Origin: Sphingomonas gellani
GTDB taxonomy: Bacteria; Pseudomonadota; Alphaproteobacteria; Sphingomonadales; Sphingomonadaceae
Assembly (NCBI RefSeq): GCF_900110035.1
Contig: NZ_FOCF01000001.1
Coordinates: 558,001-622,000, forward strand
DNA: 64,000 nucleotides
Direction of reading: 5' to 3'
This document shows, piece by piece, positions 56,549 through 64,000 of the stretch. Each line of letters starts with the position of its first letter. Positions within the stretch are counted from its first letter, which is position 1. The notes under the pieces are model-generated. The model did no database searches. It was not told the DNA's origin and worked only from the letters and a program-made list of their open reading frames with translations. Position numbers and translations under genes: made by a program.

Positions 56549-59500
56549 TTAGAAGGAGAAGCCCGCCGACAGCTTGATCGTGCGCGGCGGATTGCCGCCG
56601 ACGCTGTAGCCGACCTGCTGACCGAAGTTCGCATCGCCAGGATTGCTGTTGAAGTCGACGAAGTTCCGATCGTTCATCACGTTCAGGATGTCGAGGCGCA
56701 GCCGAATGCGCGTCTGATCGGTGACGAAGTTCAGCGGGATGTACTTGGTGAACGCGAAGTCCAGCTGACGCCGGCCCCAGCGATCGCCGTTACCGCTCGT
56801 GACGGTGCCCACCAGGGTACGGGCGAACGGTGAGCTGCTGTCGATGAAGCCCTTCACGAACGTCGGCGATTCGATCTGGAACTTGCTCGACAGGGTGATG
56901 CCGATCGGCGTGTCGACGCTGCCCGCGACCACGAAGCGGTGACGCGGCACGCCCGACGAGCGCAGGGTGGGATAATCATCGATCTGCGCATAATCGAGCG
57001 AGTAAACCTCACCGAACTGCCGGTTCTCCTCGGCCTCGGTGTAAGTATAGGTCGCATCGATGCTCCACGGCGAGGAAGGCGAGTATGTCTTCGTCAGCTT
57101 GAGATACGCGGCGTCCGAGCTCGTCTTCAGCCCGTTGTCACCCAGAATGATGGAGCCGTAGCCAGCGGGTGCAAAGCTGAACGGCGATTGCGGGGTGTCC
57201 GTAGGATTGTTGGGATCGTTGAAGAAGAACGAACCGTCCGGCCGGCGATTGCCCAACAGGAACACGAAGCCGTCCTTGCTCTCGATGTGAGTGTATCCCA
57301 CTTCGGTCTGCAACGCGCCGAAACGGCCGCGAAGGCCAAGGCTGAACTGATCCGAGTACGGAACCTTGAGGTCGTTATTGATAAAGCGGAATTCGCGACC
57401 GCCGCCCGTCGCGCCGGCCAACAACTGTTGGCGCCCGGCATCGGTCAGGTAGATCGGGTTCCACGCGACGCAGGTCTGTGGATTAGCCACAGGGTCGCAA
57501 GGGTTGAGCGAGTCGTTGCCGATGAAGTTGAAGCGACGAACCGAGTAGGTCCCCTGGCTGAGTTCCTGCTGGATGAAATCGAACTGGTTGCGATCATAAG
57601 ACCGACCGTAGCCCCCGAACATCGAGAACCGACCGGCTTCATCGAAGCGATAGGTAAAGCCAAGGCGAGGCTGCCATGCGCCCTTGAATGCCTTCCGGTT
57701 GCTGCCGGTGGAGATGTAGTCGTTGATGTTATAGTCGGCTCTTGCGAGATTAGGGTAGTTGGCGGCCGACACTGCCGTCACGTTTTCGGCAGGTGTGACG
57801 AAATCGAGATAAGCGGGCGTGCGCTCATAATCCCAGCGCACGCCGAGGTTCAGCGTCAGGCGATCGGTTACGTCCCAGTCGTCCTGGGCGTAGATGCCGA
57901 ATTGAAAGTTCTTCGACGTGATCCGCGGGTCGCGATCACCCACTGCGGCCCCGAACTCGAGCAGATAGGGTTGCGTGGCGTTGAAACCGGCTTGGCTGAA
58001 CGCGTTGACGTCATAGGTATATTGCGGGTTGCTGAGGTTCTGCTCCAGTGAATTGAGCTTCACCCACTTGGCCTTGCCGCCCACCTTGATGGTGTGGCGC
58101 TCGAAACCGGTCCAGGTAAAGTCGTCCTGGACGGTCCAGCCCTTCTGACCCTTGTCCTGGAAGTTGCTACCCGCGCCGAAGCGCAAGAGGTCGGTTCGGG
58201 AAGTTGATGTTCCCTGGTCCGTGACCGTGCGCTGCGTGGACTGGAAGAAGGTCGTAATGCCGTTCGTGGCAGGCGTCGGCGCCCATTTCGAGTTCTCATA
58301 CGACAAGCGCGCGTCGTTGATCCAGTTGTCCTCGGTATGCTGCCAACGCAACAGGCCACGCCTGTCCTTGACCTTGTTCAGGGTCGCGGTGTCGGGTGCG
58401 TTGATGCCGGTCGAGATCTGGACGCCAGATTCGTTGCGGTACTTGCCCGACAGTTCGATCAGATCCTTGTCGGTCGGCACGATGTCGATCTTGCCGAAGT
58501 AAAGATCCTCGTTGAACCGGCTCGAGAATGTTCCGAAATACTGCTGATATTGAGAGGGCAGAGTGCCGGGTGAAACCCCGTTCTCAGGGCGCACATCGTA
58601 AGGATTATCGATACGCTTCCCTTCATAGCTGAAGAAGAAATGCGCCTTGTCCTTTATGATCGGCCCACCCAGCGCGCCGCCGAACTGTTTGTTCGTCGTT
58701 GTGACCTTGTCCACCTTCTCCGGGTAAATTTCGGAAGGCCGACGCTCACGCAGCTTCTGGTCCGTGTAGTCGAAGAAGCCTTCGCCATGGAACTGGTTGG
58801 TCCCGGACTTGGTGATTGCCGTGATCGCGACGGAGCTGACCTGGTCGAACTCAGCCTTGTAGTTGGACGATAGCACCTGATACTCGCCGATCGCGAGCTG
58901 CGGGAACGGATTGCCCGGACTCGAATCCTGGCCGGTGATGCCGTTTTTCAGGACATAGTCCTTCTGGCTGACACCATCGATGAACACGTTGACGGTGCGG
59001 CTGTCCTGGCCGCCGCCCTGAATTCGAGACGATCCGTCCGCACCCTCGATGAACCGCACGCCTGGGGCCAGGTCGGCGAAGGCGAGGAAGTTGCGGTTGT
59101 TCTGCGGCAGCTGCTCGATCAGGCGCTGGGTGATGTTGATCCCGACCTGCCCACCGGCCAGCGAGCGGATTCGGTTGCCTGTCACGATGATGTCGCCACT
59201 TGTGTCCGCCGTCTGCGCACCTTCGGTCGACTCCGTCACGGGCTGTCCGTTCTGTGCGGCCTGGGTCGCCGGTGCCGTGAGGTCCAAATCAAGGCCGGCG
59301 TTCTGGCCGACGTTGAGCGTGAACGCGTCGGAACTACGCGTCCCGGTCTTCAGCCGGATTTCCAGCCGGTAGGTGCCGGCGCGAAGCGAGGCGAAGTTGT
59401 AGCTGCCGTCCGGACCCGCTGGCGACACGCGCCGGATGCCGGTGGCGACCTCGATGGCCGTCACGTCGACCACCGGATTGTCGGCGGGTGCGGTGATCGT

Positions 59501-59614
59501 GCCGCGCAGCGACGCCTGGCCGACCTGCGCCTGCGCGGGCGCGGGTGCCAGCACCGCGCCGGTGGCGAGTGCGGTCATGGAGGCCAGGGCGGCCCGTAAC
59601 ATCGTCTTGTTCAT
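56549..59614 (-). CDS. TonB-dependent receptor, Oar-like with carboxypeptidase-regulatory domain
   Basis: A 1021-residue receptor with signal peptide (MTALATGAVLAPAPAQA), an N-terminal carboxypeptidase-regulatory-like beta domain (ASLRGTITAPADNPVVDVTA to TYRLEIRLKTG), a TonB box-like GDIIVTGNRI, plug and a long barrel ending KLSAGFSF. The TonB/Oar type with this domain often imports oligosaccharides in sphingomonads and bacteroidetes. The start overlaps the LacI stop by 4 bases, and the GH144 gene lies 69 bases further along the same strand. Confidence 0.92.
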   Translation of the reverse strand: MNKTMLRAALASMTALATGAVLAPAPAQAQVGQASLRGTITAPADNPVVDVTAIEVATGIRRVSPAGPDGSYNFASLRAGTYRLEIRLKTGTRSSDAFTLNVGQNAGLDLDLTAPATQAAQNGQPVTESTEGAQTADTSGDIIVTGNRIRSLAGGQVGINITQRLIEQLPQNNRNFLAFADLAPGVRFIEGADGSSRIQGGGQDSRTVNVFIDGVSQKDYVLKNGITGQDSSPGNPFPQLAIGEYQVLSSNYKAEFDQVSSVAITAITKSGTNQFHGEGFFDYTDQKLRERRPSEIYPEKVDKVTTTNKQFGGALGGPIIKDKAHFFFSYEGKRIDNPYDVRPENGVSPGTLPSQYQQYFGTFSSRFNEDLYFGKIDIVPTDKDLIELSGKYRNESGVQISTGINAPDTATLNKVKDRRGLLRWQHTEDNWINDARLSYENSKWAPTPATNGITTFFQSTQRTVTDQGTSTSRTDLLRFGAGSNFQDKGQKGWTVQDDFTWTGFERHTIKVGGKAKWVKLNSLEQNLSNPQYTYDVNAFSQAGFNATQPYLLEFGAAVGDRDPRITSKNFQFGIYAQDDWDVTDRLTLNLGVRWDYERTPAYLDFVTPAENVTAVSAANYPNLARADYNINDYISTGSNRKAFKGAWQPRLGFTYRFDEAGRFSMFGGYGRSYDRNQFDFIQQELSQGTYSVRRFNFIGNDSLNPCDPVANPQTCVAWNPIYLTDAGRQQLLAGATGGGREFRFINNDLKVPYSDQFSLGLRGRFGALQTEVGYTHIESKDGFVFLLGNRRPDGSFFFNDPNNPTDTPQSPFSFAPAGYGSIILGDNGLKTSSDAAYLKLTKTYSPSSPWSIDATYTYTEAEENRQFGEVYSLDYAQIDDYPTLRSSGVPRHRFVVAGSVDTPIGITLSSKFQIESPTFVKGFIDSSSPFARTLVGTVTSGNGDRWGRRQLDFAFTKYIPLNFVTDQTRIRLRLDILNVMNDRNFVDFNSNPGDANFGQQVGYSVGGNPPRTIKLSAGFSF

Positions 59615-60654
59615 GCGTGTTCCCCTGTTTCCCGATTTTTCGGGTTCTGCGTGTTGGAGTGGGTGATGGTGGGTTGAGTGGATTCTCGCGCGATCACGAT
59701 CGGCGTGACCTGCTCCACGGCGAGGTGGTCGGTGCTGTCGATCACCGCCGTAAGGCGAGTGACGGCAGCCGCGCCGAAATCGGCGATCGCAATGCTGGCG
59801 GTGGTCAGCGAGGGCGAGATCAGCCGGGCGAGCGGAATGTCGTCGAAGCCGGTGACGGCCACCCGCTCGGGCACCGACACGCCCGCACGCTTCAACGCCA
59901 TGATCGCGCCGATCGCCATCATGTCGTTCGCGGCAAGGATGGCATCGCCCTGCCATCCTTCGCCGAGCAGGGTCGCCACGGACCGCGCGCCGGACGCTTC
60001 GTTGAAGTCGCCGGGCAGGACACGAAGCGAAAGGCCTGCGCGATCGCACGCGTCCTGCGCGCCGCGCAGCCGTTCCTCGGCATCGATGTTGCCATCGGGC
60101 CCCTTGATGTGGACCATCCGGCGGCGTCCGGTTGCAACCAGATGGTCGACCAGCGCCGCCGTACCTGCGGCATTGTCGATCCGCAGTTCGGCACGCCGCG
60201 CCTCGTGCGGCGCGCAATTGACCAGTACGGTGGGCAATCCCGGCGGCAGATGCTGGAGCAGCTCATCAGAGGATACCTGCGGCGCCATCACCACCAGCCC
60301 GTCGACCCGGCCGCGCATCGTGTTCAGCGCGGTGATACCGCGCTCCGCCTCGCCGTGCATCACCATCAGCATCAGGTGGAGTCCGCGCTCCGACGCCTCG
60401 CGATCCATGCCGCGCAGCAATTCGGAGAAGAACTCGCCGTGCAGGTCTGGAAGCACCACGCCGATCGCGCCGGATCGCGCCATACTGAGGTGACGCGCGG
60501 CGGCGTTCGGCACGTAACCCAGACGCGTCGCCACAGATTCGATGTGCTCGCGAAGGGACGGTCGGATGTTGCTGTGACCGTTCAGGGCACGCGAAACCGA
60601 AGCGACCGAAACCGACGCCTCGCGTGCCACATCGCGGATCGTCGCGTTCGACAT
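59611..60654 (-). CDS. LacI-family transcriptional regulator
   Basis: A 347-residue regulator: N-terminal HTH (ATIRDVAREASVSVASVSRA) with hinge helix, then the periplasmic-binding-protein-like effector domain. It sits between the receptor and the divergent GH3 gene, and a perfect palindromic LacI-type operator lies just upstream. It most likely represses both directions and is released by a sugar from the locus. Its last codon overlaps the receptor start by 4 bases. Confidence 0.93.
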   Translation of the reverse strand: MSNATIRDVAREASVSVASVSRALNGHSNIRPSLREHIESVATRLGYVPNAAARHLSMARSGAIGVVLPDLHGEFFSELLRGMDREASERGLHLMLMVMHGEAERGITALNTMRGRVDGLVVMAPQVSSDELLQHLPPGLPTVLVNCAPHEARRAELRIDNAAGTAALVDHLVATGRRRMVHIKGPDGNIDAEERLRGAQDACDRAGLSLRVLPGDFNEASGARSVATLLGEGWQGDAILAANDMMAIGAIMALKRAGVSVPERVAVTGFDDIPLARLISPSLTTASIAIADFGAAAVTRLTAVIDSTDHLAVEQVTPIVIARESTQPTITHSNTQNPKNRETGEHA

Positions 60655-60738
60655 GCCCCCCTCGTCCACCCTCTCCGCGGCGCAGGTCGTGCGCGCCGAT
60701 CCACCTGAACAATGGTGCGCGCCGGCACCTTGTTCTTG

Positions 60739-60754
60739 ATGTAACCGGTTACAT
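60739..60754. promoter_or_regulatory. Palindromic LacI-type operator
   Basis: ATGTAACCGGTTACAT, a perfect 16-base palindrome with the central CG of LacI/GalR operators, lies between the divergent lacI-type gene and the GH3 gene, 85 bases from the former and 80 from the latter. It should control both. Confidence 0.8.
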
Positions 60755-60834
60755 GAACCATGAACGGCTTTCAATATGCTTGTCTGGCGAAATCGTGGGC
60801 GGCACGATCGCTGGGTCTAAGGGGAAGGTAGCGG

Positions 60835-63123
60835 ATGAAGGATTGGCGGATTTCCAGGCGCGCGGCGCTGGTCGGTGCAGGCGCGGCGGTGGCCTGGGCC
60901 AGCAGCCCGGCGCGGGCGCTGCTGGCGGCGGCGGGGCAGGGGGCACTACCCGCCGCCGCCGAATCGCTGATCGGTCGGATGACGGTGGAGGAAAAGGCCG
61001 GGCAGCTGACGCTGATGGCGGCGGCCTGGGCAGGCGGGGCGGCCGTGTCGCTCAATCCCGCCGGAGCCTCATCGAACTTCGACGCGCAACTGGGTGAGGT
61101 GCGCGCCGGCCGGCTCGGCGGTGTGTTCAACGGCAATGGTGCCGCCATGGCGAAGCGGATGCAGACGGTCGCGATGCGCGAATCGCGGCTGAAGGTGCCG
61201 ATGCTATTCGCCGCCGACATCATCCACGGGTTCCGCACCGTGTTCCCGGTGCCGTTGGCGGAGGCGGCCAGCTTTGATCCTGATCTTGCCCGCCGTACCG
61301 CCCGCGCGGCCGGTGCGGAGGCGGCGGCGTCCGGCATCGACTGGACGTTCGCGCCGATGGTCGACATCGCTCGCGATGCACGCTGGGGTCGCGGCGTGGA
61401 GGGATCGGGCGAGGACGTTCTGCTCGGCCGCATGATGGCCGACGCGCGCGTCCGTGGGTTCCAGGGCGATCGCGGTCTCGATGCGCCGGACGCTGTCGCT
61501 GCCTGTGCGAAGCATTTTGCCGCTTATGGCGCGGCAGAGGCGGGTCTGGACTACAGCACCGTCGACGTGTCGGAACGGACACTGCGCGAGACCTACTTCC
61601 CGCCGTTCCAGTCCGCGTTCGGGGCCGGTGCGCCCACGGTGATGGCGTCGTTCAACGAGATTTCGGGCGTACCTGCGACCGCCAACGACTGGCTGCTGAC
61701 GGAGGTGCTGCGCCGTCAATGGGGCTTCGACGGGCTGGTCGTGTCCGATTACACGGGCGACGAAGAGCTGATCGGCCACGGCTTCGCAGCCGATGCGCGA
61801 GAGGCGACGCGTCTCGCCTTCCTCGCCGGTGTCGACATGAGCATGCAGAGCGGCTTCTACATTCAACACCTGCCGGATCTGGTTGCGGCCGGTGAAGTGC
61901 CGATGGAGCGCCTGGACGAGGCGGTGCGTCGCGTGCTGGCGCTGAAACTTCGCCTCGGCCTGTTCGATGATCCATTTCGGCGCATCGATCCACGTCGGGA
62001 AAAGACACGGGTGCGCACGCGGGAGACGCTGGCGCTCGCCCGCGAGGCAGGTGCCAAGTCGATCGTGATGCTGAAGAACGACGGCGACCTGTTGCCCTTG
62101 CCGCGCACGGGCAAGCGCATCGCGCTGATCGGCCCGTTCGCATCGGGGCAGCATGACCTGATCGGACCGTGGAACGTGTACGGCACCGATGCCGAGGCGG
62201 TCGACCTGGCCACCGGCGTGCGTGCCGCCGTGTCGGACGCCGCGATGGTCAGCGTCACGGCGGGATCGGGCATCAACGACGCGCTGGACGACGGGATCGC
62301 GGCGGCGGTTGCGGCGGCCAATGCGGCCGACATCGCCGTGCTGGCGATCGGCGAGAGCCAGTCCATGTCGGGCGAGGCGCAGTCCCGGTCCGACATCGTC
62401 GTCCCGCCCGCCCAGATGGCGCTGGCGGAGGCGGTGGCCGCGACCGGGAAGCCGGTGGTGATCCTGCTGCGCACGGGGCGTGCGCTGGCGTTGAGCGGGG
62501 CCGTGCTGAACGCACCCTCGATCCTCGTCCCCTGGTTCCTGGGGTCGCAGGATGGGCCGGCGATCGCCGACGTCCTGTTCGGAAAGGTCGGCCCGTCCGC
62601 GCGACTGCCGGTGTCGTTTCCGCATGCGACCGGGCAGGAACCCTATCACTACGATCACAAGATCACCGGGCGCCCGAACCCGGCTGGGCCGCTGCAACCG
62701 TACAAGGCGCACTTCCGCGAGTTCGCGAACGAGGCGCTGTTCCCGTTCGGCCACGGCCTGACCTATGGCACCATCAGCTACACCGATCTCGATATCGGCG
62801 ACGGACGTTTGTCCGCCGATGGCGTGCTGACTATCCGGGCCAATATCGCCAACACGGGCACCCATGCGGCGGAGGAGGTGGTGCAGTTGTACGTGCACGA
62901 CGTCGCCGCCAGTATCACCCGCCCGATCCGCGAGTTGAAGGCGTTCCGCAAGATCGCCTTGAAGCCGGGGGAGCGGCAACAGGTCACGTTCACCCTGCGC
63001 CGCGCCGATCTGCAATTTATCGGCCGCGACCTGAAGCCGACGGTGGAGCCGGGTCGCTTCCAACTTTGGGTGGCCCCCTCCGCTCAGGCAGAGGGACTGT
63101 CGGGCGCGTTTACGCTCGCCTGA
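60835..63123 (+). CDS. GH3 beta-glucosidase (BglX-like)
   Basis: A 762-residue exported glycosidase. Twin-arginine-like signal (ISRRAALVGAGAAVAWA), GH3 N-terminal barrel with nucleophile Asp305 in GLVVSDYTG, GH3 C-terminal domain, and a fibronectin-like end (VANTGTHAAEEVVQLYVHD-like). It hydrolyses terminal beta-linked glucose. AAGGGGAAGG precedes the ATG. Converges on the sugar transporter with a 14-base overlap of the coding ends. Confidence 0.93.
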   Translation: MKDWRISRRAALVGAGAAVAWASSPARALLAAAGQGALPAAAESLIGRMTVEEKAGQLTLMAAAWAGGAAVSLNPAGASSNFDAQLGEVRAGRLGGVFNGNGAAMAKRMQTVAMRESRLKVPMLFAADIIHGFRTVFPVPLAEAASFDPDLARRTARAAGAEAAASGIDWTFAPMVDIARDARWGRGVEGSGEDVLLGRMMADARVRGFQGDRGLDAPDAVAACAKHFAAYGAAEAGLDYSTVDVSERTLRETYFPPFQSAFGAGAPTVMASFNEISGVPATANDWLLTEVLRRQWGFDGLVVSDYTGDEELIGHGFAADAREATRLAFLAGVDMSMQSGFYIQHLPDLVAAGEVPMERLDEAVRRVLALKLRLGLFDDPFRRIDPRREKTRVRTRETLALAREAGAKSIVMLKNDGDLLPLPRTGKRIALIGPFASGQHDLIGPWNVYGTDAEAVDLATGVRAAVSDAAMVSVTAGSGINDALDDGIAAAVAAANAADIAVLAIGESQSMSGEAQSRSDIVVPPAQMALAEAVAATGKPVVILLRTGRALALSGAVLNAPSILVPWFLGSQDGPAIADVLFGKVGPSARLPVSFPHATGQEPYHYDHKITGRPNPAGPLQPYKAHFREFANEALFPFGHGLTYGTISYTDLDIGDGRLSADGVLTIRANIANTGTHAAEEVVQLYVHDVAASITRPIRELKAFRKIALKPGERQQVTFTLRRADLQFIGRDLKPTVEPGRFQLWVAPSAQAEGLSGAFTLA

Positions 63124-64000
63124 GGACAGCCAGCGTGTCGCGGCGAAGCGGGATGGCGATCACCGCCACCAGCATCGCCGTGACCAGCAGGGCGGGACCG
63201 GTCAGCATCACCCAGCGGATCGCCGCCAGGCTGCTCGGTCCCTGCGCCGCCCCCGCGACGAAGCCGCCCGCCTGATAGATCGCGCCGATCGCGAACCCGG
63301 CACCGGCGAGCGCCACCTTTTGCACCAGCGCGAACGTACCGAAGGCCAGCGCCTCCACCCGGTGCCCGCCATGCGCCTCTCCCCATTCCACCGTGTCCGG
63401 CAGCAGCGTCCACGAGGCGAGGGAAAAGCCGGCAAAGGCCGCCTGCATCAGCAGCAGGAACGCGGCAGTCGCGGCGCGGCTGGGCGCCGGGTACACTGCG
63501 AAGATCAGCGTGACGACCAGCGCCAGCACCGCTGCCGCCAGCCAAGCCCATCGCGCCCCACGCGTCCGGGCGAGTGCGGTCCACAGCGGCACCGCCACCA
63601 GCCCGACCGCCGCCATGCCGGCCAGCGCATTCGGGCCGTCGGAACCGGATCGCAGGACGTAGCGGAAATAATACAGCACCGACTGGCTGGTCAGCGCGGC
63701 CGCCGCGCCTGCCGCCGCCGTGGCCAGGTTGACCGCCACGAACGCACGGTTGCGGACGAGCAGCGCCAATGCATCACGGGTGGTCATCGCGGGCGACGAT
63801 GAGATGCTCGGCTGCGGCTCGGGCACGCGCCGTGTCATGACAAGCAGCAACGGCGTACCGATCGCCGCCAACACCGCTGTGGCGCCGCCATATCCGCCGA
63901 GCAGGCGGACGAGATGTGGCGTGCTGACCGCCACCAGTACCGCCGCCAGCGAGCCGAACCCCATGCGCAGCCCTGCGAGCAGCGACCGTTCCCGACTGGT
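63110..64000 (-). CDS. MFS/GPH-family sugar transporter, 5-prime end outside window
   Basis: The C-terminal ~297 residues of a multi-helix transporter; the frame is open to the window edge, so the N-terminus is missing. The loop after SRERSLLAGLRMGFG and the conserved QSVLYYFRYVL segment fit the glycoside-pentoside-hexuronide:cation symporter family. It probably imports the glucose or short oligosaccharides released by the GH3 and GH144 enzymes. Confidence 0.8.
   Translation of the reverse strand, partial: TSRERSLLAGLRMGFGSLAAVLVAVSTPHLVRLLGGYGGATAVLAAIGTPLLLVMTRRVPEPQPSISSSPAMTTRDALALLVRNRAFVAVNLATAAAGAAAALTSQSVLYYFRYVLRSGSDGPNALAGMAAVGLVAVPLWTALARTRGARWAWLAAAVLALVVTLIFAVYPAPSRAATAAFLLLMQAAFAGFSLASWTLLPDTVEWGEAHGGHRVEALAFGTFALVQKVALAGAGFAIGAIYQAGGFVAGAAQGPSSLAAIRWVMLTGPALLVTAMLVAVIAIPLRRDTLAVLRRA

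Overview
The window is high-GC DNA of a Sphingomonas-like alphaproteobacterium. The evidence is the complete Entner-Doudoroff cluster zwf-pgl-edd-glk-eda, three TonB-dependent receptors, several linked outer-membrane nutrient-uptake loci, a tryptophan-halogenase-like gene beside a TonB receptor, and extended alphaproteobacterial L9 and S6 proteins. Genes are tightly packed, with many 4-base ATGA/GTGA stop-start overlaps.

Layout. 1-5.8 kb (minus): rod-shape operon mreB, mreC, mreD, mrdA (PBP2), mrdB (RodA). 5.9-7.7 kb: mutL. 8.0-9.3 kb (minus): ribosomal operon rpsF-rpsR-rplI, closed by a strong bidirectional terminator. 9.5-11.0 kb: a small RcnB-like secreted protein and a LuxR-type regulator broken by at least three frameshifts. 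11.5-16.0 kb: fatty-acid genes fabD, fabG, acpP, fabF, then mltG. 16.4-24.1 kb (minus): marR, an SH3-only remnant of an NlpC/P60-type protein, argC, the Entner-Doudoroff genes and a small cysteine-rich secreted peptide. 24.3-30.4 kb: secG, pyrG, a MATE exporter, a diacylglycerol-kinase-like lipid kinase (minus), hemB and a GNAT acetyltransferase. A lipoprotein gene and tRNA-Arg(ACG) follow.

31.6-41.2 kb is more accessory: a YkgJ-type cysteine-cluster protein, a TonB receptor followed by a six-hairpin-glycosidase-like protein and a flavin-dependent halogenase, a bile-acid-symporter-like transporter, an SDR oxidoreductase and a small hypothetical protein. 41.6-50.4 kb is a chemotaxis-type operon: STAS, cheY, cheA, cheW, mcp, cheW, cheR, cheB and a large uncharacterised protein. 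Its cheA is damaged twice: a frameshift after the phosphotransfer domain, and an in-frame loss of most of the ATP-binding domain. The last gene encodes a 574-residue protein that combines a CheZ-like DxxxQ motif, an MCP-tip-like segment and a CheZ-like acidic C-terminal tail. This is the best candidate here for something undescribed.

50.5-54.9 kb is an iron-uptake operon (siderophore receptor, DUF3649, PepSY, DUF3325) with a possible Fur box. 55.0-64.0 kb looks like a beta-glucan (possibly beta-1,2-glucan) utilisation locus: a GH144-like glucanase lipoprotein, an Oar-type TonB receptor, a LacI regulator with a perfect 16-bp palindromic operator, a GH3 beta-glucosidase and a GPH-type sugar transporter cut by the window edge. 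Glucose released there would feed the glk and Entner-Doudoroff enzymes encoded at 16-22 kb.
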